A stretch of 64,000 bases of DNA, from NCBI GenBank assembly GCA_027452265.1, contig DAIDGR010000017.1, positions 1 to 64,000 on the forward strand, given 5' to 3'. Below, piece by piece: positions 25,727-34,150 of the stretch. The stretch's first letter is position 1, and every line of letters begins with the position of its first letter. The notes below the pieces were generated by a model. The model was not told the DNA's origin and ran no database searches. It was given only the letters and a program-made list of their open reading frames with translations. Origin of the DNA: Caulobacteraceae bacterium. Its GTDB lineage: Bacteria; Pseudomonadota; Alphaproteobacteria; Caulobacterales; Caulobacteraceae. The translations under genes were made by a program, and so were the position numbers.

Positions 25727-26608
25727 ATGCATCCCCTTTTGGCGAAACTCGGTCTGGGCGTGGCCCAGTTCGGCCTCGATGGAAGGTCGCGCGGGGCGGC
25801 GCGTCCGCCCGAGATTGAGGTGCGCGATATGCTGGCCCTGGCCGAACGCTCGGGCCTGTCGGTGCTCGACGCCGGCGCCGCCTCGGCCCATGGCGAGGCC
25901 GTGATTGGCGCGGTCATGCCCCGGCCCTGGGGTCTGCGCGTGACCGTGCGCGCCGCGCGCGGCGACAAGGGCCCCGATCATGTGGAGGCCGAGGCGCGCG
26001 CCTCTCTGGCTCGCCTGGGCGTCCAGAAAGCCGACGCCATCATGGTCCAGGCCGCGGGCGACCTGTTCTCGCCATTTGGGGCTGAGATGTGGACGCGCCT
26101 GCTTCGCCTGCGCGATGAGGGCCTGTTCGACCGCGTGGGGATCTCGGCCTACGCCTCCGATGATCCGCCTGGCCTGGCCCGGCGCTTTCACCCCGATCTG
26201 ATCCAGGCGCCTGCCAGCCTCCTCGACCAGAGGCTTCTGGTGGATGGCAGCCTCAAGGCCGTGCGCGACCTCGGCGTCGAGGTGCATCTGCGCGCGATCT
26301 TCCTCAATGGCCCCCTGTTCCGCCCGGCGGACCGGGCTCCGGCGCACCTGAAGGCGGCGGCCATCCGCCTGTCCCGCGCCCGCCGCCTGATCGCCGAGGG
26401 CCGCAGTGATCCGCTACAGGCGGCTCTCGGCTTCGCCCTTTCGCGACATGAAGCCGACGTGGTCATCGCTGGCGCGTCCTCGGCGGCGGAGCTTTCGGCC
26501 ATCATCGCCGCGGCCTCCAACCCTCCCCCCGATCTCGACTGGGACGACATGGCGCTGGAGGAGCCGGATCTGTTCGACCCGACCCCTCACCGCTGGGCGG
26601 CCGCCTAA
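25727..26608 (+). CDS. kidO: KidO-like catalytically degenerate aldo/keto reductase
   Basis: In Caulobacter, KidO is an NADH-binding oxidoreductase homologue that regulates FtsZ and the DivJ/CtrA cell-cycle pathway rather than metabolism. The 293-residue protein begins MHPLLAKLGLGVAQFGLDG and has an AKR barrel, but the tetrad is broken: Asp48 is kept, while the expected Tyr is Ser53, the Lys strand reads TVRAA and the expected His is Gln108. The NAD(P) end region EGRSDPLQAALGFALSRHEADVVIAGASS is retained. The KidO name is from memory of the family. The stop overlaps the convergent receptor gene by 4 bp. Confidence 0.65.
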   Translation: MHPLLAKLGLGVAQFGLDGRSRGAARPPEIEVRDMLALAERSGLSVLDAGAASAHGEAVIGAVMPRPWGLRVTVRAARGDKGPDHVEAEARASLARLGVQKADAIMVQAAGDLFSPFGAEMWTRLLRLRDEGLFDRVGISAYASDDPPGLARRFHPDLIQAPASLLDQRLLVDGSLKAVRDLGVEVHLRAIFLNGPLFRPADRAPAHLKAAAIRLSRARRLIAEGRSDPLQAALGFALSRHEADVVIAGASSAAELSAIIAAASNPPPDLDWDDMALEEPDLFDPTPHRWAAA

Positions 26609-28554
26609 CCCCCCGGCCTGGCGGCGTCGAAGCTCCATGTCACGCCACCAAAGGCGCCGATCCCTGGGCGCTCGAACCCGATCGGGTCCTGATAGTGGCG
26701 ATTCAAGAGGTTATCGATCCTGGCGAACAGGCTGATCCGGTCATCCAGCCTGTAGGTCGCCGCCAGATCGACCGTGGCGTAGGGGCTGGCCCACAGGCGT
26801 GGAACGCTGAAATCGCGGCTCGCATCAACCCAGCCGCCCTTATATTCCAGTGTCGCTGACAGCTTGAGGCGGGAGGTCGCCGACCAGGCGCCGGTCAGGC
26901 TGGCCACGTCCTTGGGCCGTCTCAGAAGCTCCAGCCCCGTCGTATCGTCCTGGGTGAACGTGTAGGTGTAGTCCGCCCGCACGCTCAGACGCGAGGTCGG
27001 GTTGAGCGTGATGAAGGTTTCAGCGCCATAGGTCGTGGCCCGGCCGATATTGGCGTAGGACGTCCCGTCGGCATTGGTGTCGATCAGGTCCTTGATGACA
27101 TTGTGAAACCAGGTTGCCCCGACGCGCAGGACCGGTCCGAACAGAGGCTGCTCAAAGCCGATATCATAGCCCTGACTGCGTTCGGGCTTGAGGTTGGGAT
27201 TGGCGAAGAAATCGAAGCTGGGAAAGCTGACATAAAGGTCCGACAGGGTCGGGGCCTTGAAGCCGGTCCCATAACTCGCCTTCAACTCCGTGCCGGTCGC
27301 CGCGATCGTATAGACGGGTGCGATGCGCCAGGTGGCCGCAGATCCGAACCGCTGATCGTGATCCTCGCGCACGCTGGCCGAGAGATCGAAGCCGCGCAGC
27401 GGCGTCAGATCCGCCTCCAGATAGGCGGCCTCGCGGGTGTCGCTGGCGTTGATCGGGCTGTCATTCAGGCGGTCGAGGTCCGCGTCCGCCCCACCGACCA
27501 GGGTGACGGCGGGCGATAGCTTCAGGGTTCCCTGCCAATCGCCCTTGATCCGGTCGCCGTTGTCGATGGTCGGCGGCGGGGCGCCAAAGCCATCGTTCGG
27601 TGAGAGGATCGTGGTGCGATAGAGGGTGTAACCAAGGCCAAACACATCCTCCAGCCGGCCATCCAGGCTGCTCAGTCGCGCCTCCGCGCGGGTGAAAAGC
27701 TGGCGGGTGAGCTGGTCGGAGGGGTTGGGGTCGGGAATGGCCGGAAATACGCTGTAGTCTTCGCCGGTATAGTGCAGGTCGGCGTCGACGAAGCGAGCGA
27801 CGAGACCCAGGCTGAGATCCGGGGTCGCCTGATAGTCGAGCTTGGTCCCGGCAGTGAAGTTCTCGTCGCGATCCTTGTTGAGCGCCTCCCCGGGGGCGAG
27901 CAGGCCCGCGGGCGTCACCGGCGTGGCGCCGGAATAGTCATTGGCGACCTCGAGGCTGTAGTCGAAGCGCGAGTCTCCGCCCGACAGCCTCGCATTGGCG
28001 TTCACCGTGTCGAAGCTGCCGCCCTCGACGGTGGCCTCGATATGGGCCGGGCCGCTGCCCCGCTCGGTGATGATGTTGATCACCCCACCCACCGCGTCTG
28101 AGCCATAGAGGCTTGAGGCGGGGCCGCGCAGGACCTCGACGCGCGCGATCCCGGTAGTCAGGACCTGGCCGAAATCGAACGCGCCGACGCTGGGATCGTC
28201 CACATCGACGCCATCGAGGACGACCTTGGTGTGATCCGAATCCGCGCCTCGGATGAAGACCGAGGTAAGCCCCCCCGGCCCGCCGGTCTGGACGACGGCC
28301 AGCCCTGGCGTGGCGCGCAGCGCCGAGGGCAGGTCGCGCCACTGAAAGGTCTTGAGGTCGCTCGCCGTGATTAGGCTGATCGAACTCGCCACATCGGTGA
28401 GGGGGGTGGCGACCCGGGTCGCCGTGATGACGACGGGGGTGACATCGGTGGGCTGCGGCGCCTGACTGATGTCCTGGGCCAGAAGTGGCGTTGCGGCGCA
28501 AACCGCGCCGAACAGGAACGCCCCGCCGGCGGCGGGGTTGAGGAGGGCGGACAT
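26605..28554 (-). CDS. btuB: TonB-dependent cobalamin receptor BtuB
   Basis: A 649-residue outer-membrane receptor importing vitamin B12 or another corrinoid using TonB energy. After a signal peptide (cleavage near LLAQ) comes a TonB box-like segment (PVVITATRV), then the plug (LPSALRATPGLAVVQTGG, SVFIRGADSDHTKVVLDGV, RVEVLRGPASSLYGSDAVGGVINI) and a 22-strand-type barrel with the late motif NPNLKPERSQGYDIG. The final residue is not aromatic; the barrel's last strand ends WSFDAARPGG. The start at 28554 has GAGG eight bases upstream. A cobalamin riboswitch lies in its leader, which supports the substrate call. Confidence 0.92.
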   Translation of the reverse strand: MSALLNPAAGGAFLFGAVCAATPLLAQDISQAPQPTDVTPVVITATRVATPLTDVASSISLITASDLKTFQWRDLPSALRATPGLAVVQTGGPGGLTSVFIRGADSDHTKVVLDGVDVDDPSVGAFDFGQVLTTGIARVEVLRGPASSLYGSDAVGGVINIITERGSGPAHIEATVEGGSFDTVNANARLSGGDSRFDYSLEVANDYSGATPVTPAGLLAPGEALNKDRDENFTAGTKLDYQATPDLSLGLVARFVDADLHYTGEDYSVFPAIPDPNPSDQLTRQLFTRAEARLSSLDGRLEDVFGLGYTLYRTTILSPNDGFGAPPPTIDNGDRIKGDWQGTLKLSPAVTLVGGADADLDRLNDSPINASDTREAAYLEADLTPLRGFDLSASVREDHDQRFGSAATWRIAPVYTIAATGTELKASYGTGFKAPTLSDLYVSFPSFDFFANPNLKPERSQGYDIGFEQPLFGPVLRVGATWFHNVIKDLIDTNADGTSYANIGRATTYGAETFITLNPTSRLSVRADYTYTFTQDDTTGLELLRRPKDVASLTGAWSATSRLKLSATLEYKGGWVDASRDFSVPRLWASPYATVDLAATYRLDDRISLFARIDNLLNRHYQDPIGFERPGIGAFGGVTWSFDAARPGG

Positions 28555-28699
28555 GAAAGAACCTCGCGGTTGGACGTGACACGTCACCGCGAATGAGACG
28601 CCTCCCCGCCGCGCCGGCGCCCATCTGGGTCGCCCGCCCGCCAGCTTGGTCGTCCGCCTCGGCTCACCCCGTCCGACGCGTTCGCGCGTGACCACGGCG

Positions 28700-28901
28700 T
28701 GTGGCAGGTCTCCTGGCTCACGGGTCACTGCCTTCGACCGGCCTTCCCAGCCCGCGAGGGACCAGTGGCGCGCAAGGGTCTTCAGGCTCGCCGCTCACAG
28801 TTGCGGGGGCAGCCGCGGGTTTGATGGGGCCCAAAAGTCGAGGCCCGTTTCGCACCGCGTTCCCTATTAATCCCTTTCGGGAGCCACGCCGCGAGGTGCG
28901 C
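28700..28901 (-). promoter_or_regulatory. Cobalamin (adenosylcobalamin) riboswitch
   Basis: Read on the minus strand, the region contains the conserved B12-riboswitch blocks in order: GGGAATTAATAGGGAA-like element (reads ATTAATAGGGAACGCGGTG), GCTGCCCCCGCAACTGTGA, GCCTGAAGACC, GCCACTG and GAGCCAGGAGACCTGCC near 28703-28719. This is the B12-box arrangement. It lies between the GNAT gene and btuB, 145 nt before the btuB start; B12 binding is expected to shut off receptor synthesis. The gap 28555-28699 shows no other gene. Confidence 0.95.
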
Positions 28902-28913
28902 CCCAAACGCGCC

Positions 28914-29402
28914 TCAAGTCAAGCTTGCAGCGGCAAGGGACTTCAGCGCCGCGCCGCTCAACCGCCGGGTGATCCAGGCCGAGGCCTCGATCGCGCCCAG
29001 GCGATCATAGAAGTCGCGGGCCGGGGTGTTCCAGTCCAGGACCGCCCAGTCCATCCGCGCGAGTCCCTCGGCTTCGCAGCGTCGGGCCAGATGAGCCATA
29101 AGGGCCAGACCCACCCCACGCCCCCGCGCCTCCGGCCGTACGAACAGGTCCTCCAGATAGATGCCGTGCCGGCCCTCGAAGGTGGAGAGATTGTAGAACC
29201 AGAACGCGAACCCCACCGGTACGCCGTCCAGTTCGGCAATGTCGCAAAAGGCGCGAGCGTGATCGGTGAAGAGCATGGCCTCGATGGCCGGAAGGTCGGC
29301 CTTCACCTCGTGCTCCAGCCGCTCATAGGCCGCCAGTTCCCGGATCAGGGCGAGCACGAGAGGCCCTTCGTCGCGCCGGGCGGGGCGGATGGTGAGGGAC
29401 AT
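28914..29402 (-). CDS. GNAT family N-acetyltransferase
   Basis: A 162-residue acetyl-CoA-dependent acyltransferase. It starts MSLTIRPARRDEGPLVLALI, has the central FAFWFYNLSTFEGRHGIYLEDLFV strand region and the acetyl-CoA loop RPEARGRGVGLALMAHLA, then LDWNTPARDFYDRLGA. The pattern is closest to diamine (spermidine/spermine) acetyltransferases of the SSAT type, but substrate specificity is not readable. Its stop lies only about 13 bp before the cobalamin riboswitch of btuB on the same strand. Confidence 0.87.
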   Translation of the reverse strand: MSLTIRPARRDEGPLVLALIRELAAYERLEHEVKADLPAIEAMLFTDHARAFCDIAELDGVPVGFAFWFYNLSTFEGRHGIYLEDLFVRPEARGRGVGLALMAHLARRCEAEGLARMDWAVLDWNTPARDFYDRLGAIEASAWITRRLSGAALKSLAAASLT

Positions 29403-29518
29403 GGGCTTAGCTCCAGGGATAAGGCCCAGAGGGCCAGTCGATCTTGACCCCCAGGGTCCACGCGAGGCATGGGGAAACGCAAGAGCCTCGAAGCCGGGGC
29501 GAACGAGGGAGACGTTCC

Positions 29519-30895
29519 ATGCGGGCGATTCGCGCGGGGCTCGTAGCGGTCCTGATGTTGGCCTTTCTGGCGCCTGTGGCCGCCTGGGCCAAGGCGGCGG
29601 CGCCGCCGCCGATTTCCAAGGAGGCGCGAGCTAAGGGCATGGCCGACGCGCCGGCCCTGATCACGGCGTCCGGGACGGACTGCCAGCTCGCCGACGCCCG
29701 TCTGGTCGGCGAGGGGACGGACCCCAAGACCAAGATCAAGCAGACCGCCTATGAGGTGGCGTGCACCGGCGGCGAAGGCTTCCTGCTGGTCAAGAAGGGC
29801 GACGCGGTCAACGCCTTCCCCTGCATTCAGGCGGATATGCCCCAGGCGGACGGCAAACCCAGCACCTCGCGCTGCGAATTGCCCGGGAACGCCGATCCCA
29901 ATGCCGGCCTAGCGCCCTATATCGCCAAGGCCAACCTGACCTGCGCGCCGGACAAGGTGCGCGCCATCGGCCAGTCCGCCACCAACACCTTCTTCGAGCT
30001 GTCCTGCCCGAACAATCCTGGCGGCTTCATCATGGTCACCTCCTCGCCCATGCGCCCGGACAAGCCGGTTCAGGTCAATCCCTGCATCATGGTGCCGGAG
30101 ACCTCGAACCTCGCCTGCACCCTGACGCCGCGCGCGGCTCAGCTTGCCGTGGTCGACCGGCTGAACAGCCTGGCCAACAAGAACTGCACCATCAAGGACG
30201 GGGGCCGCGGGTTCCTGGGCGAAGCCCAGAGCGGCAAGACCTATTATGAGGCGGCCTGCTCCGACGGAAAGGGCTTCATCCTGGTCGAGGCGCCCAACGG
30301 GTCGCTGGCCGAGGCCATCCCCTGCGCCGATGCCGACATGATCCTGGGCGGCTGCAAGCTGACCGACACGCGTCAGGCCAAGACCGAACAGGCGGCGCTC
30401 TACACCGATCTCTCGAAGAAGGCGGGCTTTGACTGCGCCGTGTCCGGATATGCGCCCCTGCCTGGCAAGGCGGGTCTCGCCAATACCGAGGTGGTCGAGC
30501 TGGCCTGCTCCAACCGGCCGGATGGCGGAATCGGCTTTTTCGGAGCCACGGCCTCGGACCCGTCGACGGTCTATGACTGCGCGCGGTCGGAGCTTGTGGG
30601 CTATCGTTGCAGCCTGACCAAGCCCTCGGCGGCCTATGCCGCCCTGACGGCCGATCTCAAGGCCCTGGGCCGCGACAGCTGCACGGTCTCGGAGTCGCGC
30701 GTCGTCGGACTCAACGCCCAGGAAAAGACCGGGTTTGTCGAGGTCGGCTGTTCGGACGGATTGCAGGGCTACATGCTGAAATACAGCGTCGACCCGCCGC
30801 TTCCGATGAAGCCTCAGGCCGCGATCATCTGCGTTCAGGCCAGCGGCATCAGCGGCGGCTGCCAGCTTCCCGGCAACAAGCCCAAGGCAAGCTGA
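29519..30895 (+). CDS. Secreted protein with five tandem four-cysteine repeats
   Basis: Function unknown. The 458-residue product has a clear signal peptide (MRAIRAGLVAVLMLAFLAPVAAWAK, split here as MRAIRAGLVAVL then MLAFLAPVAAWAK). The mature part has five repeats of about 83 residues, each with exactly four cysteines: 55/82/102/119, 142/163/189/200, 223/247/269/279, 306/330/354/364 and 388/411/438/448. A recurring core reads C-(S/T)-G/D-G-x-GF-(I/L)-L. All 20 cysteines outside the signal peptide fall into this scheme, so disulfides per repeat in the periplasm are likely. GAGG-type site GAACGAGGGAGA precedes the ATG. Confidence 0.8.
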   Translation: MRAIRAGLVAVLMLAFLAPVAAWAKAAAPPPISKEARAKGMADAPALITASGTDCQLADARLVGEGTDPKTKIKQTAYEVACTGGEGFLLVKKGDAVNAFPCIQADMPQADGKPSTSRCELPGNADPNAGLAPYIAKANLTCAPDKVRAIGQSATNTFFELSCPNNPGGFIMVTSSPMRPDKPVQVNPCIMVPETSNLACTLTPRAAQLAVVDRLNSLANKNCTIKDGGRGFLGEAQSGKTYYEAACSDGKGFILVEAPNGSLAEAIPCADADMILGGCKLTDTRQAKTEQAALYTDLSKKAGFDCAVSGYAPLPGKAGLANTEVVELACSNRPDGGIGFFGATASDPSTVYDCARSELVGYRCSLTKPSAAYAALTADLKALGRDSCTVSESRVVGLNAQEKTGFVEVGCSDGLQGYMLKYSVDPPLPMKPQAAIICVQASGISGGCQLPGNKPKAS

Positions 30896-30931
30896 CCCCG
30901 CTCAGCCAAGCGGCCCATTCACGTTATGGAG

Positions 30932-30957
30932 GGGCGGGCGCCGCAAGGCGCCCGCCC
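30932..30957. terminator. Intrinsic terminator between two convergent genes
   Basis: GGGCGGGCGCC (30932-30942) and its exact reverse complement (30947-30957) form an 11-bp perfect stem with a GCAA tetraloop, followed by TGTTCTC on the plus strand. It lies between the convergent ends of the five-repeat gene and the CoA ligase gene and could serve both, though the T-run is poor. Confidence 0.7.
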
Positions 30958-30962
30958 TGTTC

Positions 30963-32819
30963 TCATGCCGTGGCGTTATCGAGGCGCAGGACAGCGGGGT
31001 CGTCAGGGTCGGCGAACAGCCGCGCCACCTCGGCCGCCCGTCGGGACCGGGCCAGGGCTTGGTTGATATACCCCTTGTCGGTGATCTCACCGGACGGGGC
31101 ATGGGGCGGATCGCTCAGAATCAAGGCCCGTTGCACGCGCCCCGCGCCGCCTCGTCCCGCCCTGTTGAGCCGTTCGAGGCCTGACGCGATGGCCTGGCGT
31201 ACGGCGGGCGCTTCGGCGAGATTTTCAGGCGAACCGCGGCTGGGCGCCGAGGCCTCGACCAGGTCGCGGCAGAAGGGTGCGTTGAGGAAGATCAGCAGGC
31301 CAACGCCGCTTTCGCCCTCGCCGCAGACCACCGCGTCCGCCGCCGCGCCGCCGATGCTGGAAAGGGCGTCGACACGCAGGGCCCCGACATTGACGAATGT
31401 TCCGTTGGCGAGCTTGAAGTTCTCCGACAATCGGCCATCGAACCGAAGGCCAAGCTCCGGGCGGCCCGGGTCCACTGGCGTCGCCGCGTCGCCAAGCCGA
31501 TAGAACCCCTCCTCATCGAAGGCGGCGGCCGTGGCTTCGGGATTGCGGTAATAGCCCGCGCAGAGCTGCGGTCCCTTCACGCGGAACTCCAGCCGTCCCT
31601 GGGCGGGCGTGAGCTTGACCGTGGTTCCTGGCACCGGAAGACCCATCAGGCCCATGGTCAGGTTCGGCCAGTGGACATTGGTTGCCGTGGGGCCGGTCTC
31701 GGTGGCGCCGTAGCCGCTGGCGAAACTGATGCCCTCGCCGCAGGTCGCCCTGGCCACGGCCTGGATCCGATCACAGGTGCTCTGGGACAGGGCCGCGCCG
31801 CCATATTGCAGCACCCGCACCCGGCTGAAGAACCGCCGCCCGAGGGTCGGATTGCGCTCCAGCTCGCCGGCCAGAAGGTCCCAGCCGGCGGGAACCATGT
31901 TGTGATAGGTCGGCGCGATCTCTTCGAGATTCCGCACCGTCTCCAGATGGCGCCCGGCCACCGGCTGGCCGGCGTCGATATAAAGCGTCCCGCCGCGATG
32001 GGTGACCATCTGCAGGATGGCGTTCGCCCCCAGGCTGTGGCTCCAGGGCGCCTGATTGACCACAACGGGCGGCTCGGGATCGTCATAACAAGCGGCCACC
32101 TGAGCGGCTGTGATGGCCACGGCGACCTGACGGCAGATCACCGCCTTGGGCTGGCCGGTGGACCCGGAGGTCAGGAGCAGCTTGGCGATATCCTCGGGTC
32201 TTGCGCGGACGGGGGTTGGGGGCGCGCGCAGCAGGGCCTCAAGCGTCACATGGCCCGGGCCAGGATGGCCCAGCGCGATCACGGGAAGGCCCGCCAGGAT
32301 CTCGGAGTCGAGCGCCGTGGCGAAGGCAGGGGCGTCGTCCACCAGCACCGCGCCGGGGCGGATCAGGTCCACCGCGTGCGCCAGGCGAGACAGGATGGCC
32401 CCGGCCAGGCCGTATTGCGGAGAGATCGCCGCCACGGGGATCGCCTGGCTCATCGCGGCATAGGCGATCAGGGCGTGGTCGATCCCGTTGCGCGCGAGCA
32501 CCAGGAGCGGCGTCTCACGGGTCAGGCCCAGACCCGCCAGGCCACCCGCCAGGGCGGCGATACGCCCGGCCCCCTCGGCATAGGTCAGGATCCGCCAGCC
32601 CGCACCGGACCGCTCGGCCAGCCAGGGGGCCTTTGGGGTGCGCGCGCTCCAGCGGGCCACGGCGTCGAGCGGCGTCGCCAGTCCGGCCTCCACGGCCCCG
32701 GGATGGGTCAGCAGGATTTCGTTTCCGTCGCGCCGTTCGACGCGCAGGCGGCGAGGCGCGTAGCGCGGATCGCGAAGGCCGAGCGCGGCCGGATCCGGCG
32801 CCAGGCGGATTTCACTCAT
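30963..32819 (-). CDS. Feruloyl-CoA-synthase-like AMP-dependent acyl-CoA ligase
   Basis: Activates an aromatic (or other) acid to its CoA thioester through an acyl-adenylate. The 618-residue protein has the AMP-binding motif LLTSGSTGQPKAV (P-loop), the APWSHSLGANAIL block, YGGAALSQ, SGYGATETGPTATNVHW and the C-terminal hinge RLGDAAT with RFDGRLSENFKLANGTFVNVG. The GYGATE.GP.AT combination and the Ser-Glu-Asn-Phe-Lys hinge point to the feruloyl-CoA synthase subfamily. The canonical catalytic Lys of the C-domain is not obvious. Its start overlaps the dihydroorotase stop by 4 bp. Confidence 0.82.
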   Translation of the reverse strand: MSEIRLAPDPAALGLRDPRYAPRRLRVERRDGNEILLTHPGAVEAGLATPLDAVARWSARTPKAPWLAERSGAGWRILTYAEGAGRIAALAGGLAGLGLTRETPLLVLARNGIDHALIAYAAMSQAIPVAAISPQYGLAGAILSRLAHAVDLIRPGAVLVDDAPAFATALDSEILAGLPVIALGHPGPGHVTLEALLRAPPTPVRARPEDIAKLLLTSGSTGQPKAVICRQVAVAITAAQVAACYDDPEPPVVVNQAPWSHSLGANAILQMVTHRGGTLYIDAGQPVAGRHLETVRNLEEIAPTYHNMVPAGWDLLAGELERNPTLGRRFFSRVRVLQYGGAALSQSTCDRIQAVARATCGEGISFASGYGATETGPTATNVHWPNLTMGLMGLPVPGTTVKLTPAQGRLEFRVKGPQLCAGYYRNPEATAAAFDEEGFYRLGDAATPVDPGRPELGLRFDGRLSENFKLANGTFVNVGALRVDALSSIGGAAADAVVCGEGESGVGLLIFLNAPFCRDLVEASAPSRGSPENLAEAPAVRQAIASGLERLNRAGRGGAGRVQRALILSDPPHAPSGEITDKGYINQALARSRRAAEVARLFADPDDPAVLRLDNATA

Positions 32820-34150
32820 GCCGCCAGGGTCTCCAGGAAGCGGACGGGCGCGCCGCCATGCGGCGCGATGATCTCATCATCGCGCATCACCACCTCGCCG
32901 CGAATGATCGTCGCCACGGGCCAGCCCTGGGTCTCGAAGCCATCGAAGGGCGTCCAGCCCGCGCGCGAGGCCATGTCCGCGTGACGCAGGGTGCGCCGCG
33001 CCTTGAGGTCGACCAGGGTCAGGTCGCCATCGAAGCCCTCGGCCATGCGGCCTTTATCGGCCAGGCCAAAGATGCGCTGCGGACCGTGGCTGGTCAGATC
33101 CACCAGCCGCTCCAGGGTCAGTCGCCCGGCGGCCACGTGGGTCAGCATAATCGCCGCCAGGGTCTGAACCCCGGGCATTCCCGATGGCGAGGCCGGATAG
33201 GGGCGATCCTTTTCCTCCCGGGTGTGTGGCGCATGGTCCGACCCCATGACGTCGGCGAGCCCGGTCTCGATGGCGCTCCAAAGGGCCGCCTGATGATGGG
33301 CGTCCCGAATCGGCGGGTTCATTTGGGCGAAGCCCTTGAGGCGCTCATAGGCCTCCGGCGCGGTCAGGGTCAGGTGTTGCGGGGTCAGCTCGACGCTGGC
33401 CACGTCCTTGTGATCGGCCAGGAAGGCGATTTCTTCGGCGGTGGTGACGTGCAGCACATGGATGCGCTTGCCGAGCGCCTTGGCCAGGGCGACCAGTCGG
33501 CGGGTGGAGCGGATGGCCGACTCCGCGTCGCGCACCTCGGGGTGACTGGACCAGTCGCCGGTCCTGGCCAGCGGCCGGCGCTCGGCCAGACGGAACTCGT
33601 CCTCGGAGTGGAAGGCGGCGCGGCGGGTGATGTGGCGCAGGATCGCCCCCACCCCCTCATCGTCGGGCACCAGCAGCGAGCCGGTCGAGGCGCCCATGAA
33701 CACCTTGACCCCGCAGCAACCGGGCAGGCGCTCCATCTCGCCAAGATATGGGGCGTTGTCGTGCGTGCCCCCGACATAGAAGGCGTGGTCGCAGTGCATC
33801 CGGCCCTTGGCCCGGGCGAGCTTGTCGGCCAGGGCGTCGGGATTGGTCGTCGCCGGCTCGGTATTGGGCATTTCGAATACGGCGGTGATCCCGCCCAGAA
33901 CCGCGCCGCGAGATCCACTCTCCAGATCTTCCTTCCATTCGAGGCCCGGTTCGCGGAAATGCACCTGGCTGTCGATCATGCCAGGCAGAACGGCGAGGCC
34001 CGTGGCGTCGAACACCCGGCCAGCCGAGGCCTGGCCGAGGTCGCCCACATCGACGATCTTGCCGTCCTTGATCCCCACATCGCCCAACCCTCGGCCGGCA
34101 TGGTTCACCAATTCGCCGCCGCGGACGATCAGGTCATAGGTCTGGGGCAT
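32816..34150 (-). CDS. pyrC: Dihydroorotase
   Basis: Cyclises carbamoyl-aspartate to dihydroorotate in pyrimidine synthesis. The 444-residue protein shows LPGMIDSQVHFREPGLEWKED (the HxH metal pair becomes QVHFR in this class), GSRGAVLGGITAVFEMPNT, then VLHVTTAEEI, VELTPQHLTL and SDHAPHTREEKDRP with metal/catalytic Asp. The class is the larger, PyrC/allantoinase-like type. It lies between a glycosyltransferase gene (17-bp overlap) and the CoA ligase (4-bp overlap), so the three are likely one transcript even though functions differ. Confidence 0.9.
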   Translation of the reverse strand: MPQTYDLIVRGGELVNHAGRGLGDVGIKDGKIVDVGDLGQASAGRVFDATGLAVLPGMIDSQVHFREPGLEWKEDLESGSRGAVLGGITAVFEMPNTEPATTNPDALADKLARAKGRMHCDHAFYVGGTHDNAPYLGEMERLPGCCGVKVFMGASTGSLLVPDDEGVGAILRHITRRAAFHSEDEFRLAERRPLARTGDWSSHPEVRDAESAIRSTRRLVALAKALGKRIHVLHVTTAEEIAFLADHKDVASVELTPQHLTLTAPEAYERLKGFAQMNPPIRDAHHQAALWSAIETGLADVMGSDHAPHTREEKDRPYPASPSGMPGVQTLAAIMLTHVAAGRLTLERLVDLTSHGPQRIFGLADKGRMAEGFDGDLTLVDLKARRTLRHADMASRAGWTPFDGFETQGWPVATIIRGEVVMRDDEIIAPHGGAPVRFLETLAA

